From Pseudoduganella violacea (GTDB lineage Bacteria; Pseudomonadota; Gammaproteobacteria; Burkholderiales; Burkholderiaceae_D): a stretch of DNA of 64,000 nt. Every line of letters starts with the position of its first letter. Position 1 is the stretch's first letter. Of the stretch, positions 1 to 8,943 are shown piece by piece. A model generated the notes under the pieces. That model did not search any database. It had not been told where the DNA came from and was given only the letters and a program-made list of their open reading frames with translations. The DNA lies in assembly GCF_014191875.1 (NCBI RefSeq), contig NZ_JACHXD010000010.1, forward strand, positions 124,001-188,000. The letters are read 5' to 3'. The translations under genes and the position numbers were made by a program.

Positions 1-1
1 C

Positions 2-211
2 ACCGAAGCGCTCGACCCGACCGGCTGCGGCGACGCCTACCGCGCCGGCCTGCTGTATGGCCTGACCAACGAGCTCGGCTGGGAAACCACGGGCCGCCTG
101 GCCAGCCTGCTGGGCGCCATCAAGATCGCCCACAAAGGCGCGCAAAACCACGTCCTCAGCAAAGAGCAGATCGCCGACCGCTTCGAAGCCGCCTTCGGCT
201 ACCGCTTCTAA
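2..211 (+). CDS. PfkB-family carbohydrate (adenosine/ribokinase-like) kinase, C-terminal part
   Basis: The last 69 residues of a sugar or nucleoside kinase run in from the left edge. The visible motif DPTGCGDAYRAGLLYG is the PfkB-family C-terminal signature (usually DTxGAGD), which supplies the catalytic aspartate and the anion hole for phosphate transfer from ATP. The alanine of GAGD is replaced by cysteine here, as in adenosine-kinase-like members of betaproteobacteria. The substrate cannot be decided from this fragment. A strong rho-independent terminator follows at 296-321. Confidence 0.85.
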   Translation, partial: TEALDPTGCGDAYRAGLLYGLTNELGWETTGRLASLLGAIKIAHKGAQNHVLSKEQIADRFEAAFGYRF

Positions 212-224
212 GCCAAGGCCAACA

Positions 225-277
225 GCCGAGCCCGTGTCCACCGTGGTGCCAGGCACCACGGTGGACACGGGCTCGGC
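225..277. repeat. Palindromic intergenic repeat, short type (copy A)
   Basis: A perfect 26-bp inverted repeat (arms 225-250 and 252-277) surrounds a single central base. The outer part of the arm is GCCGAGCCCGTG and the inner part is TCCACCGTGGTGCC. The inner part is shared with the repeats at 11735, 21163, 27863 and 48525. It lies between the convergent ends of the kinase and the YggT gene. A transcribed copy would form a very stable hairpin. Confidence 0.85.
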
Positions 278-295
278 AATAAGCATAGGCACGCC

Positions 296-321
296 AGGCC
301 GGGGATGTCCCCGGCCTTTTT
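296..321 (+). terminator. Rho-independent terminator of the PfkB kinase gene
   Basis: A perfect 9-bp stem (AGGCCGGGG / CCCCGGCCT) with the 4-base loop ATGT is followed directly by a T-run. It lies 85 bp after the kinase stop codon. Confidence 0.8.
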
Positions 322-355
322 CATTCCTTTAAGGGTTTGCGGTGTTAGACGCGGC

Positions 356-886
356 TTAGCGGCCGCCGAAGAGCATGCCGAGCACGAGCTGGGCGATTTG
401 CAGCAGGATCAGGGCGACCAGCAGCGAAAGGTCGAGGCCGCCAACCAGGGGCACGACGCGGCGCAGGGGCCGCAGCAGCGGTTCATTCAATGCGCGGATG
501 AAGGGGGCGGTCGGCGCGTGCGGGTTGATCCAGCTGAAGATCGCTTCGATCACCAGCAGCGCCATGAAACCATACAGTATCCAGTTCAGGAAACGGTGCA
601 GCGCCATCAGCAGCACGGTTTCGGGCGGCAGGCCGGCCACAAACAGCACGGAACTCGCCAGCAGGACAATCAGGAATGCGCCCAGCAGGCTGGCCCAGTC
701 ATAGCCGCCCACGCCGGGGACTATCCGGCGCAGAGGACGCACCAGCCAGTCGGATAATTGGAAAGTGAATTGGGCCACCGAGGATGGCGGACGGACGCGG
801 ATCGCTTGCATCCAGAAGCGCAGCAACAGAACACCGGCCAGCACACTGGCGGCGGTGTCGACAATCAACATAACAATACTAAGCAC
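356..886 (-). CDS. YggT family integral membrane protein
   Basis: 176 residues with two copies of the YggT unit: hydrophobic helices followed by the loop pattern PLRRIVPGVGGYDW (first copy) and PLRRVVPLVGGLDLS (second copy). YggT proteins are small inner-membrane proteins linked to cell division or osmotic tolerance in some bacteria; the precise role is not established. The start is GTG, chosen because GGAGGG lies 5 bases upstream. It lies downstream of the H1-like gene on the same strand but is separated from it by a strong terminator (900-934), so it probably has its own promoter or depends on read-through. Confidence 0.88.
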   Translation of the reverse strand: MLSIVMLIVDTAASVLAGVLLLRFWMQAIRVRPPSSVAQFTFQLSDWLVRPLRRIVPGVGGYDWASLLGAFLIVLLASSVLFVAGLPPETVLLMALHRFLNWILYGFMALLVIEAIFSWINPHAPTAPFIRALNEPLLRPLRRVVPLVGGLDLSLLVALILLQIAQLVLGMLFGGR

Positions 887-899
887 GTGGACCCTCCAT

Positions 900-934
900 A
901 AAAAAGCCGCTGTGTGATTGTCTCACACAGCGGC
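900..934 (-). terminator. Rho-independent terminator of the H1-like gene
   Basis: On the minus strand a perfect 12-bp stem (GCCGCTGTGTGA paired with TCACACAGCGGC, 5-base loop) is followed by a run of six T. It starts about 30 bp after the stop codon of the H1-like gene. Confidence 0.85.
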
Positions 935-964
935 TGTCGCCTCATCCGGGCCTAAGCGCTTTGC

Positions 965-1993
965 TTAGGAAGGACGGGTGCTGGTTGGGAAAGGCCATGC
1001 GGCAGCTGGGGCCAGCACGGTTTTCGCGGTTGGAGCAGCGGCGGCGGCGGCCGGTTTGGCGGCAGCTTCTTTCTTAGGAGCGGCGGCTTTCTTCGGTGCG
1101 GCTTTTTTTGCGGCTGGCTTGGCAGCTGGTTTCGCAGCAGCTGGAGCGGCTGGTTTAGCGGCTACTTTGGCGGCCGGCTTTGCAGCTGGCTTGGCGGCTG
1201 GTTTAGCAGCGACTTTTTTGACAGCTGGTTTAGCGGCTGGCTTGGCAGCGGCTTTAGGCGCAGCGGCTTTCTTGGCGGCTGGTTTAGCGGCAGCTTTCGG
1301 AGCAGCTTTAGGCGCAGCAGCTTTCTTGGCGGCTGGCTTGGCGGCGGCTTTCTTCGCTGCTGGTTTAGCGGCGGCTTTCGCTACGGTTTTCTTGGCAGCT
1401 GGTTTGGCAGCGGCTTTTTTAGCGGCCGGTTTAGCAGCGGCTTTCTTGGCTGCTGGCTTGGCAGCGGTTTTCGCTACGGCTTTTTTCGCTGCCGGCTTGG
1501 CAGCGGCTTTCTTGGCCACTGGCTTGGCTGCGGCTTTTTTCGCTGCTGGTTTAGCGGCGGTTTTCGCTACGACTTTTTTCGCTGCTGGCTTGGCGGCCGC
1601 TTTTTTGGCGACTGGCTTCGCTGCTGCTTTCTTCGCTACTGGCTTGGCGGCTGCCTTGACCGTGGCTTTCTTCGCTGCTGGTTTTGCTGCTGGCTTGGCA
1701 GCGGCTTTTTTGGCCACTGGCTTAGCGGCGGCTTTCTTCGCTACTGGTTTGGCAGCGGCTTTTTTCACTGCTGGCTTAGCGGCGGCTTTCGCTGCTGGTT
1801 TAGCGGCGACGGCTTTTTTCACTGCTGGCTTGGCAGCGGCTTTAGCGACGGTCTTCTTGGCTGCTGGTTTGGCGGCAGCTTTTTTAGCAGCTGGTTTAGC
1901 GGCAGCGGTTTTGGTAGCTGCTTTTTTAGCGGCAGGAGCGGCCTTTGCGGCGGCTGGTTTCTTTGCTTCGGTTTTTTTAGCGGCTGTTGCCAT
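965..1993 (-). CDS. Histone H1-like alanine/lysine/proline-rich protein
   Basis: 342 residues composed almost entirely of tandem AAKPAAKKA-type units, with few other residues until the C-terminal tail AAAWPFPTSTRPS. Such highly basic, low-complexity proteins (AlgP/HctB/H1 C-terminal-tail style) bind DNA non-specifically and are thought to compact the nucleoid. The start ATG has AAGGAG 7 bases upstream. There is no globular domain or signal peptide. The repetitive DNA invites length variation between strains, and the exact repeat number could also be affected by assembly. A smaller relative of the same composition is the N-terminal tail of the SWIB protein at 20718. Confidence 0.85.
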   Translation of the reverse strand: MATAAKKTEAKKPAAAKAAPAAKKAATKTAAAKPAAKKAAAKPAAKKTVAKAAAKPAVKKAVAAKPAAKAAAKPAVKKAAAKPVAKKAAAKPVAKKAAAKPAAKPAAKKATVKAAAKPVAKKAAAKPVAKKAAAKPAAKKVVAKTAAKPAAKKAAAKPVAKKAAAKPAAKKAVAKTAAKPAAKKAAAKPAAKKAAAKPAAKKTVAKAAAKPAAKKAAAKPAAKKAAAPKAAPKAAAKPAAKKAAAPKAAAKPAAKPAVKKVAAKPAAKPAAKPAAKVAAKPAAPAAAKPAAKPAAKKAAPKKAAAPKKEAAAKPAAAAAAPTAKTVLAPAAAWPFPTSTRPS

Positions 1994-2627
1994 TTTTTTT
2001 CTCCTTCATCTGAGATGAGAACTTATACGCACAAGATGTAAACCCGCCCCTCCTCCCCAATGGAAGATAGGCGAATTATTCATCGGCGCAAACAACTTCG
2101 GGGTTTGCGCTAATGAATACGGCACCAGCTGAACTGCTGCAACTCCTCACGTTTGCAGCGCTTCAGCCATCGACTCTGCCGCCGCACCACAGGGTGCTTT
2201 CGGCGGCAGCTTCAAAATCTTGTTACGGCACGTTCCGGTTCGAGGGCGTATGCTCAGCTCCATTCGATCCCGCGCCGCAGCCACATCACGTCATCAAGTT
2301 CAAAGAAAAAACCGCCCCGCCTGATCGGATTCAGGCAAGACGGCTTCCCGATAACGGTGTGGTCTTGTGCATATCTGTGCGTTTTGTATCCCGTTTTTTC
2401 GTCGATTTTTGCGCTTACAACACACTCAAAAAAGAGCGCTTGCAAATTCAAGTATTTTCAAGTTCGTAAAGTACACGAAAACCTTGTTAATGCGCAACCG
2501 GAACAATTGATTTTCACCTTCTTTTTTTCATTGAGTTGAGCGCGCCAACGCACATTCAAACACTGAAGAAGGCCCGCCGATGCTGCTTGCGCGCCCTTTC
2601 CGATCACCTCATCGCGCGCATGCGCTT

Positions 2628-2663
2628 CGCATAGCTCCTTTACCTAAAGGCGCTATGCGTTTT
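2628..2663 (+). terminator. Strong hairpin with short T-run, possible terminator of an unknown transcript
   Basis: CGCATAGC pairs with GCTATGCG and, further in, CCTTTA pairs with TAAAGG around a CC loop. This gives a nearly continuous stem of 14 base pairs plus one mismatch. TTTT follows on the plus strand. No plus-strand gene is seen upstream, so if this is a terminator it may end a small RNA from 2100-2630. Confidence 0.4.
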
Positions 2664-2799
2664 CAAAAAATCCGGAGGAAGAACTTGCGCGCGCGCGCCG
2701 CGCGGCGGCGCCGGCATTTTTGTCGTCGCGATTAAACGACAAGAAAAAAAAGCGCTCGCGCTCCATCGCGACGCGGCGCGGCGTAAAAAGCGCATAAAA

Positions 2800-2825
2800 A
2801 AAAGCCCGGCGCGTGCCGGGCTTTT
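2800..2825 (-). terminator. Rho-independent terminator of nrdAB
   Basis: A perfect 11-bp stem, AAAAGCCCGGC / GCCGGGCTTTT, with the loop GCGT lies 25 bp beyond the nrdB stop codon. The minus strand continues with a T-rich run. Confidence 0.85.
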
Positions 2826-2849
2826 CGAAGAAGCGAAATCGCGAACGGG

Positions 2850-3953
2850 TCAGTCCCAGTTCAGCGCGCCGCCGGTCTGGTACTCGGTGACGCGGGTCTC
2901 GAAGAAGTTGCGTTCCTTCTTCAGGTCGATCATCTCGCTCATCCACGGGAAGGGATTTTCATCCTGGTCGAACAGCTGCTCCAGGCCGATCTGCACCGCG
3001 CGGCGGTTGGCGATGAAGCGCAGGTAACCTTTGAACATGGTCGCGTTCAGACCCAGTACGCCGCGCGGCATGGTGTCTTCGGCGTAGGCGTATTCCAGGT
3101 CCACGGCGTGCAGGAACAGGGCCTTGATCTCGTCGCGGAAGGCCGGGGTCCACAGCTGCGGGTTTTCCAGCTTGATGGTGTTGATCAGGTCAATGCCGAA
3201 GTTGCAGTGCATGGACTCGTCGCGCAGGATGTACTGGTATTGCTCGGCGGCGCCCATCATCTTGTTCTGGCGGCCCAGCGCCAGGATCTGGGTGAAGCCG
3301 ACATAGAAGAACAGGCCTTCCATCAGGCAGGCGAAGACGATCAGGGACTTCAGCAGCTTCTGGTCGTTTTCGATGGTGCCGGTGACGAAGGCCGGGTCGG
3401 TCAGGGTGTTGATGAAGGGGATCAGGAACTCATCCTTGTCGCGGATGGATTTGATCTCGTTGTAGGCGTTGAAGATTTCGCGCTCGTCCAGACCCAGGGA
3501 TTCCACGATGTACTGGTAGGCGTGGGTGTGGATCGCTTCTTCGAAGGCCTGGCGCAGCAGGTACTGGCGGCACTCCGGCGCCGTGATGTGGCGGTAGGTG
3601 CCCAGCACGATGTTGTTGGCGGCCAGGGAGTCGGCGGTGACGAAGAAGCCCAGGTTGCGCTTGACCAGGCGGCGCTCGTCTTCGGACAGGCCGTTCGGGT
3701 TCTTCCACAGCTCGATGTCGCGCTGCATATTCACTTCCTGCGGCATCCAGTGGTTGGCGCAGCCGGCCAGGTATTTGTCCCAGGCCCATTTGTACTTGAA
3801 GGGCACCAGCTGGTTGACGTCGGTCTTGCCGTTGATGATGCGCTTGTCGTCGGCGTTCACGCGCAGGGCGATCTGCTCGGCCGTGCCTTCACTGGCTTCG
3901 GCGCTCACTTGGTTGCGCGCCACCGGCGCGGCTTCTTCATCCCAGGACAACAT
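2850..3953 (-). CDS. nrdB: Class Ia ribonucleotide reductase, beta (radical) subunit
   Basis: 367 residues. The subunit carries the di-iron/tyrosyl radical that NrdA needs to reduce ribonucleoside diphosphates to deoxy forms. The metal ligands are visible: D108 ([10 protein letters not shown]), E139 and H142 (EEAIHTHAY), a later Glu in ACLMEGLFF, and Glu and His in LRDESMHCN. The radical tyrosine is Y146, spaced from the ligands as in the E. coli enzyme. A longer frame begins at a TTG, but the ATG at 3953 has AAGGAAAG upstream and was chosen. It lies 88 bp after nrdA on the same strand and ends at a strong terminator. No nrdI or nrdH is next to it, in line with class Ia. Confidence 0.97.
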   Translation of the reverse strand: MLSWDEEAAPVARNQVSAEASEGTAEQIALRVNADDKRIINGKTDVNQLVPFKYKWAWDKYLAGCANHWMPQEVNMQRDIELWKNPNGLSEDERRLVKRNLGFFVTADSLAANNIVLGTYRHITAPECRQYLLRQAFEEAIHTHAYQYIVESLGLDEREIFNAYNEIKSIRDKDEFLIPFINTLTDPAFVTGTIENDQKLLKSLIVFACLMEGLFFYVGFTQILALGRQNKMMGAAEQYQYILRDESMHCNFGIDLINTIKLENPQLWTPAFRDEIKALFLHAVDLEYAYAEDTMPRGVLGLNATMFKGYLRFIANRRAVQIGLEQLFDQDENPFPWMSEMIDLKKERNFFETRVTEYQTGGALNWD

Positions 3954-4041
3954 GGTTTCTTTCCTTATCAATCTGTAAAAGAATCGGCCGGGCAGGCCCG
4001 GCGCGATTCTGACTATGCTCTATAGATGGCTACTCAACAGC

Positions 4042-6957
4042 TTATTGGCAAGCTTCGCATTCCTCGAAGCCGGCATCGCCCGGACGCAGATAGCAGGCGG
4101 CGCCGTCCGCCACTTCCGGGGTAGTCGCGCCGGCAGCGGCGGCTGGCGCGGCGCTGACGGCAGCTGGCGTCACCGCCACGGCGTTCAGGGCGCCGGTCTT
4201 GGAAGTGGACTTCTCCATATGCGAGGCAGCGATGGTACGCAGGTAGTAGGTGGTTTTCAGGCCGCGCAGCCAGGCCAGCTTGTAGGTCTCGTCCAGTTTC
4301 TTGCCGGATGCGCCAGCCATATAGATGTTCAGCGACTGGGCCTGGTCGATCCACTTCTGGCGGCGCGAGGCGGCTTCCACCAGCCAGGTCGGCGACACTT
4401 CGAAGGCGGTTGCATAAATATCACGCAGGTCTTGCGGCACGCGGTCGATCTTGCTCAGCGAGCCGTCGAAGTATTTCAGGTCGGCGATCATGACCTCGTC
4501 CCACAGGCCGCGCGCTTTCAGGTCGCGCACCAGGTAGGCGTTGATCTCGGTGAACTCGCCCGACAGGTTGGACTTCACGTACAGGTTCTGGAAGGTCGGC
4601 TCGATGCAGGCCGACACGCCGATGATGTTCGAAATGGTCGCGGTCGGAGCGATCGCCACGCAGTTCGAGTTGCGCATGCCGAACTTGGCGATGCGTTCGC
4701 GCACCGGGGTCCAGTCCATCGAGGACGACAGATCCTGTTCCAGGTAGCCGCCGCGCTCTTCGGCCAGCAGCTTGACCGAATCCTGCGGCAGGATGCCGCG
4801 GTCCCACAGCGAGCCTTTGTAGGACGCGTACTGGCCGCGTTCCTCGGCCAGCTCGGTGGAGGCCAGGTAGGCGTAGTAGCACACCGCTTCCATCGAGGTG
4901 TCGGCGAAGGCCACCGCTTCGTTCGAGGAGTACGGCACGCGCATCATGTGCAGGCAGTCCTGGAAGCCCATCACGCCCATGCCGACCGGACGGTGGCGCA
5001 TATTGGCGTTGCGGGCCTTCTCGACGGCGTAATAGTTAATGTCAATCACGTTGTCCAGCATGCGCATGGCGGTGCGGACGGTTTTCTGCAGCTTGACGTG
5101 ATCCAGCTTGCCCTCTTTCATGTGGGCCGGCAGGTTGACCGAACCCAGGTTGCAGACGGCGATTTCGTCGGGACCGGTGTTCAGGGTGATCTCGGTGCAC
5201 AGGTTCGAGCTGTGGACCACGCCCACGTGCTGCTGCGGCGAACGGATATTGCACGGGTCCTTGAAGGTGATCCATGGGTGGCCGGTTTCGAACAGCATGG
5301 ACAGCATCTTGCGCCACAGGTCGAGCGCTTCGATCTTCTTGGAAACGCGGATTTCGCCGGCGGCCGCCTTGGCTTCGTAGCCCAGGTAGGCTTGTTCGAA
5401 GGCCTTGCCCACCTTGTCGTGCAGGTCCGGGGTGTCCGATGGCGAGAACAGGGTCCAGCTGCCTTTTTCCATCACGCGCTTCATGAACAGGTCGGGAATC
5501 CAGTTCGCGGTGTTCATGTCGTGGGTGCGGCGGCGGTCGTCGCCGGTGTTCTTGCGCAGGTCGAGGAATTCCTCGATGTCCATGTGCCAGGTTTCCAGGT
5601 AGGCGCAGACCGCGCCCTTGCGCTTGCCGCCCTGGTTCACCGCCACGGCGGTGTCGTTTACCACTTTCAGGAACGGCACCACGCCCTGCGATTTGCCGTT
5701 GGTGCCCTTGATGTGGGCGCCCAGGGCGCGCACCGGGGTCCAGTCGTTGCCCAGGCCGCCGGCGAACTTGGCCAGCAGCGCGTTTTCCTTGATGGCGTCG
5801 TAGATGCCTTCCAGGTCGTCCGACACGGTGGTCAGGTAGCAGGAAGACAGTTGCGAACGCAGGGTGCCCGAGTTGAACAGGGTCGGGGTCGAGGACATGA
5901 AGTCGAAGCTCGACAGCAGGTGGTAGAACTCGATGGCGCGCGCTTCGCGCTCGGTCTCGTTCAGGGCCAGGCCCATGGCGACGCGCATATAGAAGGCCTG
6001 CGGCATTTCGATGCGCACATCGCGCACGTGCAGGAAGTAGCGGTCGTACAGGGTTTGCAGGCCGATGTAGCCGAACTGCAGGTCGCGGTCGGCCACCAGG
6101 GCCTTGGCCAGCTTGGCCAGGTCGAACTTGGCCAGTTCCTCGTTCAGCAGCTCGGCCTTGATGCCCTTGGCGATGTATTGCGGGAAGTACTCGAGGTACT
6201 CGGCGGCGGCTTTGGCCTGCGGCACGTCCTTGCCGAACACCTCTTTACGGATGGTGTGCAGCAGGATGCGCGCGGTCACTTGCGAGTAGGCCGGATCTTT
6301 TTCCATCAGGGCGCGGGCGGCCAGGATGGCGGACTTGTGCAGCTCTTCGACCGGCACGCCGTCGTACAGGTTCTTCACGGTTTCGGCCAGGATGGCGTCG
6401 GCGTCGACGTGCTTTTCCAGGCCGGAGCAGGCGGCGTTGATCAGGTCACGCACTTCCTGCATATTCAGCGGACGGCGCGCGCCGTTTTCGGTGACGTGCA
6501 GCTGCGGCTCGCCGATGCTGGCAGCGCCGGCGGCTTCCTTTTTCAGGCGGCGTTCTTCCATATGCTTGGCGCGGTACAGCACATAGGCGCGCGCCACATC
6601 GTGTTCGCCGGAGCGCATCAGGGCCAGTTCCACCTGGTCTTGCACGTCTTCGATATGGAAGGTGCCGCCGGATGGCTGGCGGCGCACCAGGGCATTCACC
6701 ACGCTGCTGGTCAGCTCTTCCACCAGTTCACGCACGCGGGCGGAAACGGCGCTCTGGCTGCCGTCCACGGCCAGGAAGGCCTTGGTCATCGCGACCGCGA
6801 TTTTGGAGGGCTCGAACGCGACCACCGCGCCATTACGGCGGATGATGCGGTAGTCGCCCAGCGTGCCGGCCGCAGTGGCCAGGCCGCCGCCGGCAGCGCC
6901 GGCCGAAGCCGGTACTTGCGGCGCTGGATTGATGGTGATGTCCTGAGTAGATTGCAT
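4042..6957 (-). CDS. nrdA: Class Ia ribonucleotide reductase, alpha (catalytic) subunit
   Basis: 971 residues, considerably longer than E. coli NrdA (about 760). An N-terminal ATP-cone (about residues 35-130; RRNGAVVAFEPSKI) provides allosteric control. The catalytic core carries the cysteines of SSCYLTT, NLCTEI and the reductase motif VCNLGSVNLP. The C-terminus ends ECEACQ, the flexible cysteine pair re-reduced by thioredoxin or glutaredoxin. The start ATG is preceded by GGGAGC. nrdB follows as the second gene of the operon. Two NrdR-like boxes lie 84-130 bp upstream. Confidence 0.97.
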   Translation of the reverse strand: MQSTQDITINPAPQVPASAGAAGGGLATAAGTLGDYRIIRRNGAVVAFEPSKIAVAMTKAFLAVDGSQSAVSARVRELVEELTSSVVNALVRRQPSGGTFHIEDVQDQVELALMRSGEHDVARAYVLYRAKHMEERRLKKEAAGAASIGEPQLHVTENGARRPLNMQEVRDLINAACSGLEKHVDADAILAETVKNLYDGVPVEELHKSAILAARALMEKDPAYSQVTARILLHTIRKEVFGKDVPQAKAAAEYLEYFPQYIAKGIKAELLNEELAKFDLAKLAKALVADRDLQFGYIGLQTLYDRYFLHVRDVRIEMPQAFYMRVAMGLALNETEREARAIEFYHLLSSFDFMSSTPTLFNSGTLRSQLSSCYLTTVSDDLEGIYDAIKENALLAKFAGGLGNDWTPVRALGAHIKGTNGKSQGVVPFLKVVNDTAVAVNQGGKRKGAVCAYLETWHMDIEEFLDLRKNTGDDRRRTHDMNTANWIPDLFMKRVMEKGSWTLFSPSDTPDLHDKVGKAFEQAYLGYEAKAAAGEIRVSKKIEALDLWRKMLSMLFETGHPWITFKDPCNIRSPQQHVGVVHSSNLCTEITLNTGPDEIAVCNLGSVNLPAHMKEGKLDHVKLQKTVRTAMRMLDNVIDINYYAVEKARNANMRHRPVGMGVMGFQDCLHMMRVPYSSNEAVAFADTSMEAVCYYAYLASTELAEERGQYASYKGSLWDRGILPQDSVKLLAEERGGYLEQDLSSSMDWTPVRERIAKFGMRNSNCVAIAPTATISNIIGVSACIEPTFQNLYVKSNLSGEFTEINAYLVRDLKARGLWDEVMIADLKYFDGSLSKIDRVPQDLRDIYATAFEVSPTWLVEAASRRQKWIDQAQSLNIYMAGASGKKLDETYKLAWLRGLKTTYYLRTIAASHMEKSTSKTGALNAVAVTPAAVSAAPAAAAGATTPEVADGAACYLRPGDAGFEECEACQ

Positions 6958-7040
6958 TTCAGCTCCCGATAACAGCGTGCAAAAAGGGTGGTAACAGATT
7001 TAGTTGCTCTAAAGCAGGTTTTAATTTGTAGCAAGTTTAT

Positions 7041-7087
7041 TCACTAGATTTAGTGAAACGAACCGACCTGAACACTAATTGTAGGAC
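7041..7087 (-). promoter_or_regulatory. Pair of NrdR-like boxes upstream of nrdA
   Basis: Box 1 at 7041-7056 reads TCACTAGATTTAGTGA, a near-perfect palindrome close to the NrdR consensus ACACTATATATAGTGT. Box 2 at 7072-7087 reads ACACTAATTGTAGGAC, with the left half exact and the right half weak. Their centres are 31 bp apart, the three-turn spacing usual for NrdR box pairs. They probably let NrdR repress nrdAB when dATP is plentiful. The nrdR gene itself is not in this window. Confidence 0.7.
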
Positions 7088-7110
7088 AAGACTAAACCGT
7101 GTGGGGCAAA

Positions 7111-7136
7111 AAAAATTGCCGAAACAGGCAATTTTT
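7111..7136. terminator. Bidirectional terminator-like hairpin between pilR and nrdA
   Basis: AAAAATTGCC / GGCAATTTTT form a perfect 10-bp stem with the loop GAAACA, rich in A on one side and T on the other. It sits in the 444-bp gap 6958-7401 and could stop transcripts from pilR (minus strand) before nrdA. The remaining part of the gap, 7140-7400, holds smaller GC-rich hairpins (for example GCTTGC/GCAAGC at 7172-7188) but no gene. Confidence 0.6.
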
Positions 7137-7401
7137 CTGTTGACTTTTAAGTGCTTCGGACAGCAAGCGCGGCTTGCGGTAAGCAAGCACTAACACTGCG
7201 CCAAAGCGCGGCCCGGCGCTGCCTTTTCCTTAGGCAAAAACCGGGGCCGGGCGCCGCCTCCGTGGCGATTTTGTATTGACGAAACGATCACGAATGGGGC
7301 GGCGGCGGGCGCACCGGGGCGGTCTACGGACAGTGTCCGGACCTGCGGCCGGCGCGCGGCGGAGCGGCATTATAGACGATCCGCGCGTCCGGCCGCCCAA
7401 G

Positions 7402-8910
<1,509 letters not shown>

Positions 8911-8943
8911 GCCGCCGCCCCTTCTAATAGATATAGCCAGCGC

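Larger units (their letters stand above)
1994..2849. other. Long intergenic region without a convincing gene
   Basis: About 850 bp between nrdB and the H1-like gene. The part 1994-2540 is noticeably richer in A and T than its surroundings, and short open frames there show no recognisable protein and no good ribosome binding site. It must contain the promoter of the H1-like gene on the minus strand. Hairpins seen are 2086-2110 (GCGCAAAC/GTTTGCGC), 2628-2659 (long, listed separately) and the nrdB terminator at 2800-2825. The part 2675-2790 is an extreme GC-alternating stretch. An unannotated small RNA is possible. Confidence 0.5.

Noticed and set aside
965..1993. Repetitive DNA that might be taken for a CRISPR or satellite array
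   Set aside because: The repeats keep the reading frame and encode Lys/Ala/Pro units; there are no unique spacers and no cas genes.
978..2018. Open frame of 346 residues opposite the H1-like gene
   Set aside because: It is the complement of the AAKKPA repeats (Ala/Gly/Leu/Phe pattern) and has no plausible ribosome binding site or family.
2113..2469. 118-residue open frame in the long gap after the H1-like gene
   Set aside because: No recognisable domain, no clear ribosome binding site and overlapping alternative frames of similar length.
4015..6972. A very long open frame on the plus strand opposite nrdA
   Set aside because: It mirrors the nrdA codons; the predicted protein is rich in His, Gln, Val and Gly with no domain. 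Such antisense frames are expected in GC-rich genes.
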